Below are positions 35,208 through 43,680 of a stretch of DNA of 64,000 bases, in pieces. The DNA comes from Nocardia terrae. Lineage in GTDB: Bacteria > Actinomycetota > Actinomycetes > Mycobacteriales > Mycobacteriaceae. The stretch spans positions 186,001 to 250,000 of the forward strand of contig NZ_WRPP01000012.1 in assembly GCF_009760405.1 (NCBI RefSeq). Reading direction: 5' to 3'. The notes beneath the pieces are model-generated. The model worked only from the letters and a program-made list of their open reading frames with translations, was not told the origin of the DNA and did not search any database. Position 1 is the stretch's first letter. Each line of letters begins with the position of its first letter. Both the position numbers and the translations under genes were made by a program.

Positions 35208-37199
35208 CTAGGCGACATTCGCTTCGATCAGCAGCTTCCAGATCTCGGCCTGGTCGACGACCTCGACGCCCAGCTTCGCGGCCTTGGCCAGCTTGGCGTC
35301 TCCGACGCCCGCGCCGGTGATGAGCAGGTCGGTGTTGGCCGAAACCGAGGACGCGGCGGTCGCGCCCGCCTTCTCGCACAGGCGCTGGAAGGTCGGGCGC
35401 GCCACCTTCTCCCCCGAGCGCGGATCGCTGATGGCGCCGGTGATCACCACCGTTTTGCCTTCCAGCGGCGCGCCGGCCGCGACCACGGGGGGCAGGTCCT
35501 CCTCCCGCACGTCCAGGGAGACGCCCGCATCGCGCAGCCGCACCAGTTCCGGACGCAGCCGGGTGAGGTTAGCGGCCAGGGAGGCAGCGACTTTCGGGCC
35601 GATGTCGTCCACTTCGACGAGCCGTTCCTCGCCCGCGTCGGCGACCTCCTCCAAGGACGCGAAACCCGCGCGGGCCAGGCGGGCGGCGGTGCCGTCGGAG
35701 GCCATGGGGATGGCCAGGCCGATCAGGGCGCGGCGTAGGCCGACCTGGCGGCTGGTGTCGATGGAGTCGATCATCCGCTGCGCGGAAACCTCACCGACGC
35801 GGTCGAATTCGAGCAGGCGTTCCTTGGTGAGGGTGTAGAAGTCGGCCGGGCTCTCCAGGATGCCCGCCTCGGCGAGCCGCTCGATCCACACCGGCCCGAT
35901 CGCCTCGATGTCGGCTGCCGCCCGCGACGCCCAGTGGATCAGCCTGCGCACCGTCTGCGCGGGGCAGGAAACATTGGTGCAGAACAGTTCCCGGCTGTTG
36001 CCCTGCTCGGTCACCGGCTGCCCGCAGGAGGGGCAGGCGGTGGGCGGCACGATCTCGAGCTCCGCCCCGGTGCGCTTGGAGGCGTCGAGCACGCCCGCCA
36101 CGAACGGGATCACATCACCGGCGCGGCGCACCAGCACCGTGTCACCGATCTTGATGTCGCGGGCGCGGATCACCTCCTGGTTGGCCAGCGTCGCCTTGGT
36201 GACGGTGGTGCCGCCCACGAATACCGGCTCGAGCCATGCCACCGGGACGATCTTGCCGGTCTTGCCGACATCCCAGATCACCTCGCGCAGCAGCGTGGTC
36301 TTCTCCTCGGCGGCGAACTTGAACGCCAGCGCGCCGCGCGGGGAATTCGAGCGGGTCCCGGCCGCGGCGTACGCCTCGCGGTCGGCCAACCGCAGCACCG
36401 CGCCGTCGAGGTCGTAGTCCAGATCGTTGCGGCCCTGCTCGATCGCGGTGATCGCGGCCTGCGCCTGTTCGGCGTCGGCGCAGTGCCGCATGGCCGCGCC
36501 CGCGATTCCCAAGGCGCGCAGCCCTTCCTCCAGATCGTGGGCGGCGTCGTTGGCCGGGTTGTCCAGATCGAAGCCGAAGAACATCAGGCGACGCTCGGCG
36601 ACCGTGGCCGGATCCTTCGCCCGCAGCGTGCCCGCGGCCGCATTGCGCGGGTTGATCAGCGGCTTGTCCGGGTGCGCGGTGTTGTAGGCGGCGAAGGTCG
36701 AGCGCAGCATCACCGCCTCGCCGCGCACCTCCACGCGGCCCGGCGCCTCGATCCGTTCGGGAACGCCGTCGACCAGCGCGCGGACCAGGAAGGTGACATC
36801 GTCGCCGGTGGTGCCGTCACCGCGGGTCACCGCCCGGGCGAGGCGCCCGTCCTCGAACACCAGGGCCAGCGAGAGCCCGTCGAGCTTGGGCATCACCACC
36901 ACCGGCTGACCGGGGAAACGGGCGAAGAACGCCGCGACCTGCTCGGGCGTGGTGGCCTTCTCCAGCGACAGCATCGGGCGCGAATGCCGGATCGGGGCGT
37001 GCAGCACCGCGGCGGCGCCGACCTGTTCCAGCGGATTCGGGTCCGGCGCGAGCTCGGGATGCGCCTCGATCAGGGCGCGCAGCTCATCCTCGACGGCGTC
37101 GTAGTCGGCGTCGGCGACCAGCGGCGAGCCCTGATAGTAGGCATCGCGCAACGCCACGATACGGTCCGCGAGCTCTTGGATTCGTTCCCCAATTTCCAC
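35208..37199 (-). CDS. ligA: NAD+-dependent DNA ligase (divergent LigA)
   Basis: 663 residues from the GTG at 37199, which lies 7 bases after TACCGT (a start at 37229 is possible). Domains in order: Ia (YYQGSPLVADADYD), the adenylation domain with the AMP-accepting Lys about 105 in MPKLDGLSL (the common form is KIDG) and GDGTTGDDVT, OB fold, a four-Cys zinc finger (CPSCGQPV and CTNVSCPAQ), HhH repeats, and a C-terminal BRCT (GKTVVITGAISDPRSGE). All core motifs are present, so it should be active. The wording of several motifs departs from housekeeping LigA, so it may be a second copy. It interrupts the his operon. Confidence 0.9.
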   Translation of the reverse strand: MEIGERIQELADRIVALRDAYYQGSPLVADADYDAVEDELRALIEAHPELAPDPNPLEQVGAAAVLHAPIRHSRPMLSLEKATTPEQVAAFFARFPGQPVVVMPKLDGLSLALVFEDGRLARAVTRGDGTTGDDVTFLVRALVDGVPERIEAPGRVEVRGEAVMLRSTFAAYNTAHPDKPLINPRNAAAGTLRAKDPATVAERRLMFFGFDLDNPANDAAHDLEEGLRALGIAGAAMRHCADAEQAQAAITAIEQGRNDLDYDLDGAVLRLADREAYAAAGTRSNSPRGALAFKFAAEEKTTLLREVIWDVGKTGKIVPVAWLEPVFVGGTTVTKATLANQEVIRARDIKIGDTVLVRRAGDVIPFVAGVLDASKRTGAELEIVPPTACPSCGQPVTEQGNSRELFCTNVSCPAQTVRRLIHWASRAAADIEAIGPVWIERLAEAGILESPADFYTLTKERLLEFDRVGEVSAQRMIDSIDTSRQVGLRRALIGLAIPMASDGTAARLARAGFASLEEVADAGEERLVEVDDIGPKVAASLAANLTRLRPELVRLRDAGVSLDVREEDLPPVVAAGAPLEGKTVVITGAISDPRSGEKVARPTFQRLCEKAGATAASSVSANTDLLITGAGVGDAKLAKAAKLGVEVVDQAEIWKLLIEANVA

Positions 37200-37364
37200 C
37201 CGTCCGACGGTACCCACCCGCACCGACACCGAGCGCCCGCCACTCTCGCGCCGGTCGATCTTCGGGCGCGAAGTTGCCGAAATTGCGCCTCCGAGCAGGA
37301 GGCGGGCGCATGCTGTTGCGGTATCGGGTGTGTGCCAGTAGCGAATTCGGATGAAAGGGACCTC

Positions 37365-38003
37365 TTGTTCCGCAGCGCAGGGATCGTGATGACAGTGCTC
37401 GCCATTGCCGCCGCGCTATCGGGGTGCGGTGATACGGGCACACCGGGTGCGCAATCCAGCACGACGGCACCCGTGAGCTCGAGCGCGTCGGCCGCGACGG
37501 GAACCACATCGCAGTCGGCCGCCACCACGGCGGCGGGTGGGGGAACGAGTGAACAGCCGTGCAAACCTGATCCGGCGGTGATCAGGAACGCGGCCGCGAG
37601 TCTCGCGCCGGTGGAGGTCGTGCCCGGAAAGCCATGGAAATGGGCGCTTCCGGCGGTCGGCGCGAATCCGACGGTGAACAGCATCTGCTCGGGTCTCTCG
37701 GCGGCTTTGATCAGCATCGAAGGGGCGACGGCGAGTTCACCGATGCAGGTGTTGCTGTTCCACCGGGGCGGATACGTGGGAACGGCGGAACCGACCTGGA
37801 ACAGCTTCATCTCGACGGATCCGGCGCATACCACCGACGACAGCGTGGGGTTGAAGTACAAGGTCGTCGGCAGTTGTGACGCCTGCGCGGATGGGACGTT
37901 CTATTGCGTCCAATACCGTTGGGACGGAGCGAAGGTCGTGACGTCCGGCAGGCCGCCGCGCATCATCGGCACGACGGTGGAGCCCGGTTCGACGAAGTGC
38001 TGA
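37365..38003 (+). CDS. LppP/LprE-type lipoprotein
   Basis: 212 residues from a TTG at 37365, preceded by AAAGGG; GTG 37386 or ATG 37389 are alternatives. The signal peptide (FRSAGIVMTVLAIAAA) ends in the lipobox LSGC. A Ser/Thr/Ala linker leads from about residue 35 to 70, then a domain with QVLLFHRGGYVGTAEPTWNS and VQYRW plus four Cys (CKPD, ICSG, SCDAC/FYC) resembling the mycobacterial LppP/LprE family of unknown function. Divergent from ligA and convergent with the MarR gene. Confidence 0.65.
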   Translation: MFRSAGIVMTVLAIAAALSGCGDTGTPGAQSSTTAPVSSSASAATGTTSQSAATTAAGGGTSEQPCKPDPAVIRNAAASLAPVEVVPGKPWKWALPAVGANPTVNSICSGLSAALISIEGATASSPMQVLLFHRGGYVGTAEPTWNSFISTDPAHTTDDSVGLKYKVVGSCDACADGTFYCVQYRWDGAKVVTSGRPPRIIGTTVEPGSTKC

Positions 38004-38009
38004 GTCGGG

Positions 38010-38465
38010 TCAGTGCTCGCGCGAATGAGCTTCGAGGATCCGGTTCAGGGTCAGCACGAAGTTGGCGCGTTCGGCGGCGGTGAAGCCTGGAAGTAGTTCG
38101 CGCTGAGCGGCTTCCAGGCGTTCGTCGAGGTCGGTGAGGTGGGCTCGTCCCGCCGGGGTGAGGGTGAGGGTGTTGCGGCGGCGGTCGGCGGGGTCGGGGG
38201 TGCGGTGCAGCAGGCCGCGGTCGGCGAGGTCGTTGACCGCGGCGACCACGTCGCTGCGGTCGATGCCGGTGCGGCGGCCGGCCTCGGCCTGGCTGAGCGG
38301 GCCGTGTTCGTCGAGGGTGGCGAGCAGCGCGTAGTGATAACGGCGGGAACCGGTGGGTTCCAACGCTTTCTCGGTACAGCGGTTGGCGATGAGGGCGACC
38401 TGGCCGATGAGGCGGGTGGGGAGGGCGCGCAGCCGGCCGGAGGCCCCTTCGGGCGCGGAGTCCAT
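38010..38465 (-). CDS. MarR-family transcriptional regulator
   Basis: 151 residues. The helix-turn-helix is GPLSQAEAGRRTGIDRSDVV, followed by the wing RTPDPADRRRNTLTLTPAG. It is divergent from the SnoaL-like gene with a 99-base intergenic region carrying two palindromes (38478-38491 and 38522-38531), so it probably controls that gene and itself. Its stop lies 6 bases from the end of the lipoprotein gene. Confidence 0.9.
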   Translation of the reverse strand: MDSAPEGASGRLRALPTRLIGQVALIANRCTEKALEPTGSRRYHYALLATLDEHGPLSQAEAGRRTGIDRSDVVAAVNDLADRGLLHRTPDPADRRRNTLTLTPAGRAHLTDLDERLEAAQRELLPGFTAAERANFVLTLNRILEAHSREH

Positions 38466-38477
38466 GCGGGAAATCTA

Positions 38478-38531
38478 CCAACACTTGTTGGGGACACCCA
38501 CAATCGGTTACATTGGTTTCACCAACGTTGG
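38478..38531. promoter_or_regulatory. Putative MarR operators between the divergent genes
   Basis: CCAACA-CT-TGTTGG (38478-38491) and CCAACGTTGG (38522-38531) share half-site CCAAC; TTGGT-ttc-ACCAA (38513-38525) overlaps the second. Two sites about four helical turns apart between a MarR gene and its divergent neighbour are typical of autoregulation. Confidence 0.6.
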
Positions 38532-38564
38532 CGCATCCAACAATCTCGTCGAAAGACTGTAGCC

Positions 38565-39038
38565 ATGAACGCGATCGGCACCACCACCCGGCAATTCCAG
38601 GACCTGGCGGACAAATTCGAGATCACCGAGCTCGTGCACCGCCTCGGGCGCGCGCTCGACGAGGGCGACTGGGACGAGCTCGCCGCCCTGTACACCCCCG
38701 ACGCCACCGCGCAGACGCCCGGCGGCCTGGCCGTCGGGCGGACCGCCCTGGTCACCCAGGCCAGTCGAAACCACTCCCCCGACAGGCGGATCCAGCACGT
38801 CATCAGCGGCATCCTGATCGACCTGGACGGCGACACCGCCAAGGTCCGCGCCAACCTGCTGGCCGTCTTCGCGTGGGGCCCGGCCCAGGATCCCACGCTC
38901 GGCTCCCAGCCCCGCCTCACCCTCGGCGAGGTCTACCGCTTCACCGCCGCCCGCACCCCCGACGGCTGGCAGCTCTCCAGCGTCGCCTCCGCCCCCGTCT
39001 GGTCGGTGGGCGCGCGCCCCGGGCCCTCGGCCGGGTGA
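38565..39038 (+). CDS. SnoaL-like / NTF2-fold protein
   Basis: 157 residues. The pattern FEITELVHRLGRALDEGDWD, ELAALYTPDATAQTPGG, and later RIQHVISGILIDLDGDTAKV and YRFTAARTPDGWQ is the SnoaL_4 type NTF2-like cone fold, used by polyketide cyclases, dehydratases and small-molecule binding proteins. The substrate is unknown. It is divergent from a MarR gene and probably induced when that repressor binds a ligand. A bidirectional terminator follows. Confidence 0.82.
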   Translation: MNAIGTTTRQFQDLADKFEITELVHRLGRALDEGDWDELAALYTPDATAQTPGGLAVGRTALVTQASRNHSPDRRIQHVISGILIDLDGDTAKVRANLLAVFAWGPAQDPTLGSQPRLTLGEVYRFTAARTPDGWQLSSVASAPVWSVGARPGPSAG

Positions 39039-39059
39039 GGAACCGGCCGCCCGAAAACA

Positions 39060-39088
39060 CGAAACCCCCGCCTGCGGCGGGGGTTTCG
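39060..39088. terminator. Bidirectional terminator between the SnoaL-like gene and hisH
   Basis: CGAAACCCCCGCC-TGC-GGCGGGGGTTTCG: a 13-bp perfect stem with a 3-base loop, lying between two convergent genes. Through it, the hisD-C-B-H transcript probably ends here and does not reach priA. Confidence 0.75.
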
Positions 39089-39104
39089 GTCGTCGCGGCG
39101 TCGA

Positions 39105-39743
39105 TCAGATCGAATCGATCCAGTTGCGCAGCAGCTGGGCTCCGGCGTCACCGGACTTCTCGGGGTGGAACTGGGTCGCGCTCAGCGGCCCGTTCTCCAC
39201 CGCAGCGAGGAACGGGACGCCGTGTTCGGCCCAGGTGAGCTTGGCCGGGGCGATCTGGCTGCCGCTGTCGGGCTCCCACGCCCAGTGCTGGGCGGCGTAG
39301 GAGTGCACGAAGTAGAAGCGGGTATCGGCGTCCATGCCCGCGAACAGCACGCTGTCCTCGGGAGCCTTCACCGTGTTCCAGCCCATGTGCGGCAGGACCG
39401 GGGCGTCCAGCCGTTCGACGGTGCCGGGCCATTCGGCGCAGCCCTCGGTCTCGACGCCGAATTCGACGCCGCGCTCGAACAGGATCTGCATGCCCACACA
39501 GATGCCGAGCACGGGGCGGCCGCCGGACAGGCGCTTGCCGATGATGCGGTCGCCGCGCACCGACAGCAGTCCGGACATGCACGCGGCGTAGGCGCCGACA
39601 CCGGGGACCACGAGACCGTCTGCGTTCAAGCAGGTTTCGGGGTCGGCGGTAATGGTCACTTCCGCACCCGTACGCGCCAGGGCGCGGCTCGCGGAGTGCA
39701 GGTTGCCAGAGCCGTAGTCGAGCAGCGCGATCTTCTTGGTCAC
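39105..39743 (-). CDS. hisH: Imidazole glycerol phosphate synthase, glutaminase subunit
   Basis: 212 residues from the GTG at 39743, which overlaps the hisB stop (GTGA). Class-I glutamine amidotransferase supplying ammonia to HisF: nucleophile Cys82 in GICVGMQILFERG, His193 and Glu195 in ATQFHPEKSG. The oxyanion strand PGVGAY is present. It ends the hisD-C-B-H half of the operon, whereas priA-impA-hisF-hisI continue 4 kb further along. Confidence 0.95.
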   Translation of the reverse strand: MTKKIALLDYGSGNLHSASRALARTGAEVTITADPETCLNADGLVVPGVGAYAACMSGLLSVRGDRIIGKRLSGGRPVLGICVGMQILFERGVEFGVETEGCAEWPGTVERLDAPVLPHMGWNTVKAPEDSVLFAGMDADTRFYFVHSYAAQHWAWEPDSGSQIAPAKLTWAEHGVPFLAAVENGPLSATQFHPEKSGDAGAQLLRNWIDSI

Positions 39744-40372
39744 AGCGAGCCCTTCGTCGACGGGACGCCGGTGACGCGCGGGTCGTACTCGACCGCGGCG
39801 CGCAGTGCCCGGGCGACGGCCTTGTACTCGGCTTCGGTGATGTGGTGCTGGTCGCGGCCGTAGAGCACCCGCACATGCAGGGCGATGCGGGCGTTGAGCG
39901 CGATCGACTCGAAGACGTGCCGGTTGATCACGGTCGAGTAGGACGCGGTCGGCGCGACGCTGGGAATGATGGTGTGCAGCATGTGGTCCGGCTCGCCGGT
40001 GTGCACGCAGTAGGGCCGCCCGGACACGTCGACGACGGCGTGGGCGAGGGTCTCGTCCATGGGGATGAAGCAATCGCCGAAGCGGCGGATGCCCTTCTTG
40101 TCGCCCAGGGCCTGGCCCAGCGCCTGGCCGATGACGATGGCGGTGTCCTCGACGGTGTGGTGGGCCTCGATCTCGATGTCGCCCTTGGCCTGGACGGTCA
40201 GGTCGAAGCTGCCGTGCTGGCCGAAGGCGGTCAGCATGTGGTCGTAGAACGGGACGCCGGTGGAGATGTCGGTCTTGCCGGAGCCGTCCAGGTTGAGCTC
40301 CACCACGATGCTGGATTCGCGGGTGGTGCGCTCGACCCGGGCGATCCTGTCGGCGGGACGGTCGGTGGTCAT
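39740..40372 (-). CDS. hisB: Imidazoleglycerol-phosphate dehydratase
   Basis: 210 residues, the monofunctional dehydratase (no phosphatase domain). Metal-binding motifs: EAHHTVEDTAIVIGQAL, DHMLTAFGQHG and the second HHITEAEYKAVARAL, plus ALNARIALHV. It converts imidazole glycerol phosphate to imidazole acetol phosphate as a 24-subunit manganese enzyme. Stop and start overlap hisH and hisC by 4 bases each. Confidence 0.96.
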   Translation of the reverse strand: MTTDRPADRIARVERTTRESSIVVELNLDGSGKTDISTGVPFYDHMLTAFGQHGSFDLTVQAKGDIEIEAHHTVEDTAIVIGQALGQALGDKKGIRRFGDCFIPMDETLAHAVVDVSGRPYCVHTGEPDHMLHTIIPSVAPTASYSTVINRHVFESIALNARIALHVRVLYGRDQHHITEAEYKAVARALRAAVEYDPRVTGVPSTKGSL

Positions 40373-41499
40373 CGGGCGATCAGCTCCTCGGACGCCAGTT
40401 TCGCGCTGACGCGCAGGAATTCGTCGTTCTCGGCGGCCAGGCCGATGGTGGTGCGCAGGTAGCCGGGGATGGCGACATCGCGGATGAGCACGCCCTCGTC
40501 GAGGTAGTGCTGCCAGGCGCGGGGTGCGTCGGCGAAGCGGCCGAACAGCACGAAGTTGGCGTCGGACGGGATGACCTCGTAGCCCAGCTCGGCCAGCGCC
40601 GCCATGACGCGATCGCGCTGGGCGGCCAATTCGTGGACGCTGCCCAGTGTTTCGTCGGCGTGCCGCAGGGCCGCGCGCGCGGCGGCCTGGGTGACCACGG
40701 ACAGGTGGTAGGGCAGACGCACCAGCAGCATGGCGTCGATGACCGCGGGCGCGGCCACCAGGTAGCCGAGGCGCCCGCCCGCGAAGGCGAACGCCTTGGA
40801 CATGGTGCGGCTGACCACCAGCTTGGTGGGGTACTTGTCGATCAGGCTGATAGCGCTGGGGGCGGAGGAGAACTCGCCGTACGCCTCGTCGACCACCACG
40901 ATGCCGGGCGCGGCCTCGAGGACGCGCTCCAGGTCCGCGATCGGAATGCTGTGGCCCGTCGGGTTATTGGGGCTGGTCACGAACACCACGTCGGGCTTCT
41001 TCTCCCCCACCGACATGACCGCGTAGTCGATGTCGAGGGAGAAGTCGCCATTGCGCTTGGCTTCGATCCACTCGGTGTCGATGCCCTCGGAGATGATCGG
41101 GTGCATCGAGTAGGAGGGCACGAAACCCAGTGCGCTGCGGCCGGGTCCCCCGAAGGCCTGCAGCAGCTGCTGGAGGATCTCATTGGAGCCGTTGGCCGCC
41201 CACACGTTCGAGACATCCACCGCGACGCCGGTCTGCCGGGTCAGGTAGGCGGCCAGATCGGTGCGCAGTTCGACCGCGTCGCGATCGGGGTAGCGGTGCA
41301 GGTCCGCGGCCGCCGCGCGCACGGATTCGGCGACGTCGTCGACGAGGGCCTTGCTCGGCGGGTGCGGGTTCTCATTGGTGTTGAGCTGCACCGGAACGGT
41401 CAATTGCGGTGCGCCGTAAGGACTCTTGCCACGCAGGTTGTCGCGAATCGGCAGGTCGTCGAGCGAGATATTCGAGCCGGGGACGATCACAGTACTCAC
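40369..41499 (-). CDS. hisC: Histidinol-phosphate aminotransferase
   Basis: 376 residues from the GTG at 41499, which overlaps the hisD stop (GTGA). Fold-type I PLP aminotransferase: LNTNENPHPPS substrate loop, NGSNEILQQL, TSPNNPTGHSIP, the acidic PLP contact VVVDEAYGEF, and the PLP lysine in SRTMSKAFAFAGGRLGY. It converts imidazole acetol phosphate to histidinol phosphate with glutamate. Longer in-frame starts run inside hisD and are not used. Confidence 0.95.
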   Translation of the reverse strand: MSTVIVPGSNISLDDLPIRDNLRGKSPYGAPQLTVPVQLNTNENPHPPSKALVDDVAESVRAAAADLHRYPDRDAVELRTDLAAYLTRQTGVAVDVSNVWAANGSNEILQQLLQAFGGPGRSALGFVPSYSMHPIISEGIDTEWIEAKRNGDFSLDIDYAVMSVGEKKPDVVFVTSPNNPTGHSIPIADLERVLEAAPGIVVVDEAYGEFSSAPSAISLIDKYPTKLVVSRTMSKAFAFAGGRLGYLVAAPAVIDAMLLVRLPYHLSVVTQAAARAALRHADETLGSVHELAAQRDRVMAALAELGYEVIPSDANFVLFGRFADAPRAWQHYLDEGVLIRDVAIPGYLRTTIGLAAENDEFLRVSAKLASEELIAR

Positions 41500-42833
41500 C
41501 GCAGCTCTCCGAATCGCGCCTGCACAGCCTGACCGTGCGCGGGCAGATCCTCCGCATTGGCCAGTGCCACAACGTGTCCGGAGACATCCTTCAGCGCCGC
41601 CTCGGAGTACTCGACGACGTGGATCCCGCGCAGGAAGGTCTGCACGCTCAAACCCGAAGAGTGCCGGGCACATCCGGCGGTGGGCAGCACGTGGTTGGAT
41701 CCGGCGCAGTAGTCGCCCAGCGACACCGGCGACCACGCGCCGACGAACACCGCTCCGGCCGCACGGACCCGGGCGGCCACGGCGGGCGCGTCGGCGGTCT
41801 GGATCTCGAGGTGCTCGGCCGCGTAGGCGTTCACCACGCGCAGGCCCTGCGCGATGTCGTCGACCAGGACCGTGCCGGACTGCTTGCCCGACAGCGCTTC
41901 CGCGACGCGATCGTGGTGCTTGACCACGGCCATCTGCGCGGTCAGCGCCGCGTCCACCGCGTCGGCGAGCTCGACGCTGTCGGTCACCAGCACGCTGGCG
42001 GCGAGCACGTCGTGCTCGGCCTGGGAGATGAGGTCGGCGGCCACGTGCACCGGGTCGGCGGTGGCGTCGGCCAGGATCGCGATCTCGGTGGGCCCGGCCT
42101 CGGCGTCGATGCCGACCAGGCCGCGGCACAGCCGCTTGGCGGCGGTGACGTAGATATTGCCGGGTCCGGTGATCATGTCGACCGGCTCGAGCTGCGCGCC
42201 GTCGGTGTCGGTGCCGCCGTAGGACAGCAGCGCCACGGCCTGCGCACCGCCGACCGCCCACACCTCCTCGACGCCCAGCAGCTTGGCGGCGGCCAGGATG
42301 GTCGGGTGCGGCAGGCCGTCGAACTGTGCCTGCGGCGGGGAGGCGACGACGAGCGAATCCACGCCCGCGGCCTGCGCCGGAACCACGTTCATGACGACCG
42401 AGGACGGGTAGACGGCATTGCCGCCCGGCACGTACAGACCCACGCGCTCGACCGGAATCCACCGCTCGGTCACGGTGCCGCCGGGCACCACCTGGGTGGT
42501 CTTGTCGGTGCGGCGCTGATCGTTGTGCACCTTGCGGGTGCGCTCGATGGCGACCTCGAGGGCGGTGCGCACGGCCGGGTCGAGCTCAGCGAGGGCCTTG
42601 TCCAGCTCGGCGGCGGGCACCCGCACCGAGGCGGGCCGCACACCGTCGAACTTCAGGCTGAATTCCTGCGCGGCCTCGACGCCCCGATCGCGGATCGCCT
42701 CCACGACCGGCCGCACATGATGCAGCACCGAGTCCACGTCGACGCCCCCACGCGGCAGAGCCGCGCGCAGTTCGGCAGCAGTGGGAGTACGTCCGCGCAG
42801 GTCCACGCGGGCGAGCTCGATGCGGCTAGTCAT
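41496..42833 (-). CDS. hisD: Histidinol dehydrogenase
   Basis: 445 residues; oxidises histidinol to histidine in two NAD+-dependent steps. Zinc and catalytic residues are in ITGPGNIYVTAAKRL, EIAILADATADPVHVAADLI and SQAEHD, and in YCAGSNHVLPTAGCAR; the paired catalytic Glu/His are in AYAAEHLEIQT. First gene of the his operon as arranged here. The 99-base upstream spacer should contain the promoter; no his leader peptide is visible. Confidence 0.96.
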   Translation of the reverse strand: MTSRIELARVDLRGRTPTAAELRAALPRGGVDVDSVLHHVRPVVEAIRDRGVEAAQEFSLKFDGVRPASVRVPAAELDKALAELDPAVRTALEVAIERTRKVHNDQRRTDKTTQVVPGGTVTERWIPVERVGLYVPGGNAVYPSSVVMNVVPAQAAGVDSLVVASPPQAQFDGLPHPTILAAAKLLGVEEVWAVGGAQAVALLSYGGTDTDGAQLEPVDMITGPGNIYVTAAKRLCRGLVGIDAEAGPTEIAILADATADPVHVAADLISQAEHDVLAASVLVTDSVELADAVDAALTAQMAVVKHHDRVAEALSGKQSGTVLVDDIAQGLRVVNAYAAEHLEIQTADAPAVAARVRAAGAVFVGAWSPVSLGDYCAGSNHVLPTAGCARHSSGLSVQTFLRGIHVVEYSEAALKDVSGHVVALANAEDLPAHGQAVQARFGELR

Positions 42834-42932
42834 AGCGCTGTGCAGTCCTTGTCTGTGCTGATTGTTCGGATCCGCAAGGCAGTCGAAACCGCTTGCGACC
42901 AGGTACCAGCCTAATGGGTGGCCGCCAGCGCT

Positions 42933-43652
42933 TTACTTCCCGGCCGAGGTCGCGCGCGAGATTGCCGCCCGTAAGCCGTCGGGGCCGAGGTTATCGAGGG
43001 TGGTATCGCCGACTTTCACGACGGGCACATGGGTCAGACCGGCGGTAATGGCCTTCTCACTGTGCGAGGCGACGAACCCGTTGTAGCGACCGGAATGGAC
43101 GCAGTCGGCGAGGTCGGGCCCGGTGACCCCGGCGTCGGCGGCGATCTGGACGAGCCGATCGTCGGTCAGGCCGGGGCCGCCCTCGGCGGGCTGGTTCTCG
43201 AACAGCCGCTTGCTGAATTCGGGCCAGAGCGACTTGTCCGCGACGGCGACGCAGGTTCCGGCATTGGCCGCGCGGGTCGAGTAGTTGTCCTTCGACAGGC
43301 CGTTGAGCACGGCGACCGTGTCGTAGTCGGCGGAAACGGTGCCGGCGGCGACCATGTCGGTCAGCGTCGGGCCGGTGGTCGTCTCGAACTGGTGGCAGAT
43401 CGGGCACTGGAAATCGGTGATGACCGTGACCACGGTGTCCGCGGTGCCGAAGTGCAGGCGGCCGTCCGCGGTGAAGACCGCCGGCGGCGCGACGTCGGCG
43501 GCGGCCTGCTGCTTGTCATGGTGCTTGTGCACGAAGTTCGCGGTGATGACCGCGATCAAGGCGACGATGACAATGACCGCGCCCACGGAAACCGGGTTGA
43601 AAATGCGGCGTTGCCCGGTCGCTCCGGCGACTTTCCGGCTGCTGCGATTCAT
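42933..43652 (-). CDS. Membrane-anchored DsbA-like thiol oxidoreductase
   Basis: 239 residues. Short basic N-terminus, one membrane helix (PVSVGAVIVIVALIAVITA, about 20-40), then an extracytoplasmic thioredoxin fold with the active site FQCPICHQFE near residue 95 and the cis-Pro loop THVPVVKVGD near 215. A second Cys pair occurs in AGTCVAV and DLADCVHSG. It belongs to the DsbA/DSBA-like group that forms or isomerises disulfides in exported proteins. It lies 28 bases after the YidC-like gene on the same strand. Confidence 0.88.
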   Translation of the reverse strand: MNRSSRKVAGATGQRRIFNPVSVGAVIVIVALIAVITANFVHKHHDKQQAAADVAPPAVFTADGRLHFGTADTVVTVITDFQCPICHQFETTTGPTLTDMVAAGTVSADYDTVAVLNGLSKDNYSTRAANAGTCVAVADKSLWPEFSKRLFENQPAEGGPGLTDDRLVQIAADAGVTGPDLADCVHSGRYNGFVASHSEKAITAGLTHVPVVKVGDTTLDNLGPDGLRAAISRATSAGK

Positions 43653-43680
43653 AGATAGCCATGATATTGCTGGCCATTTT

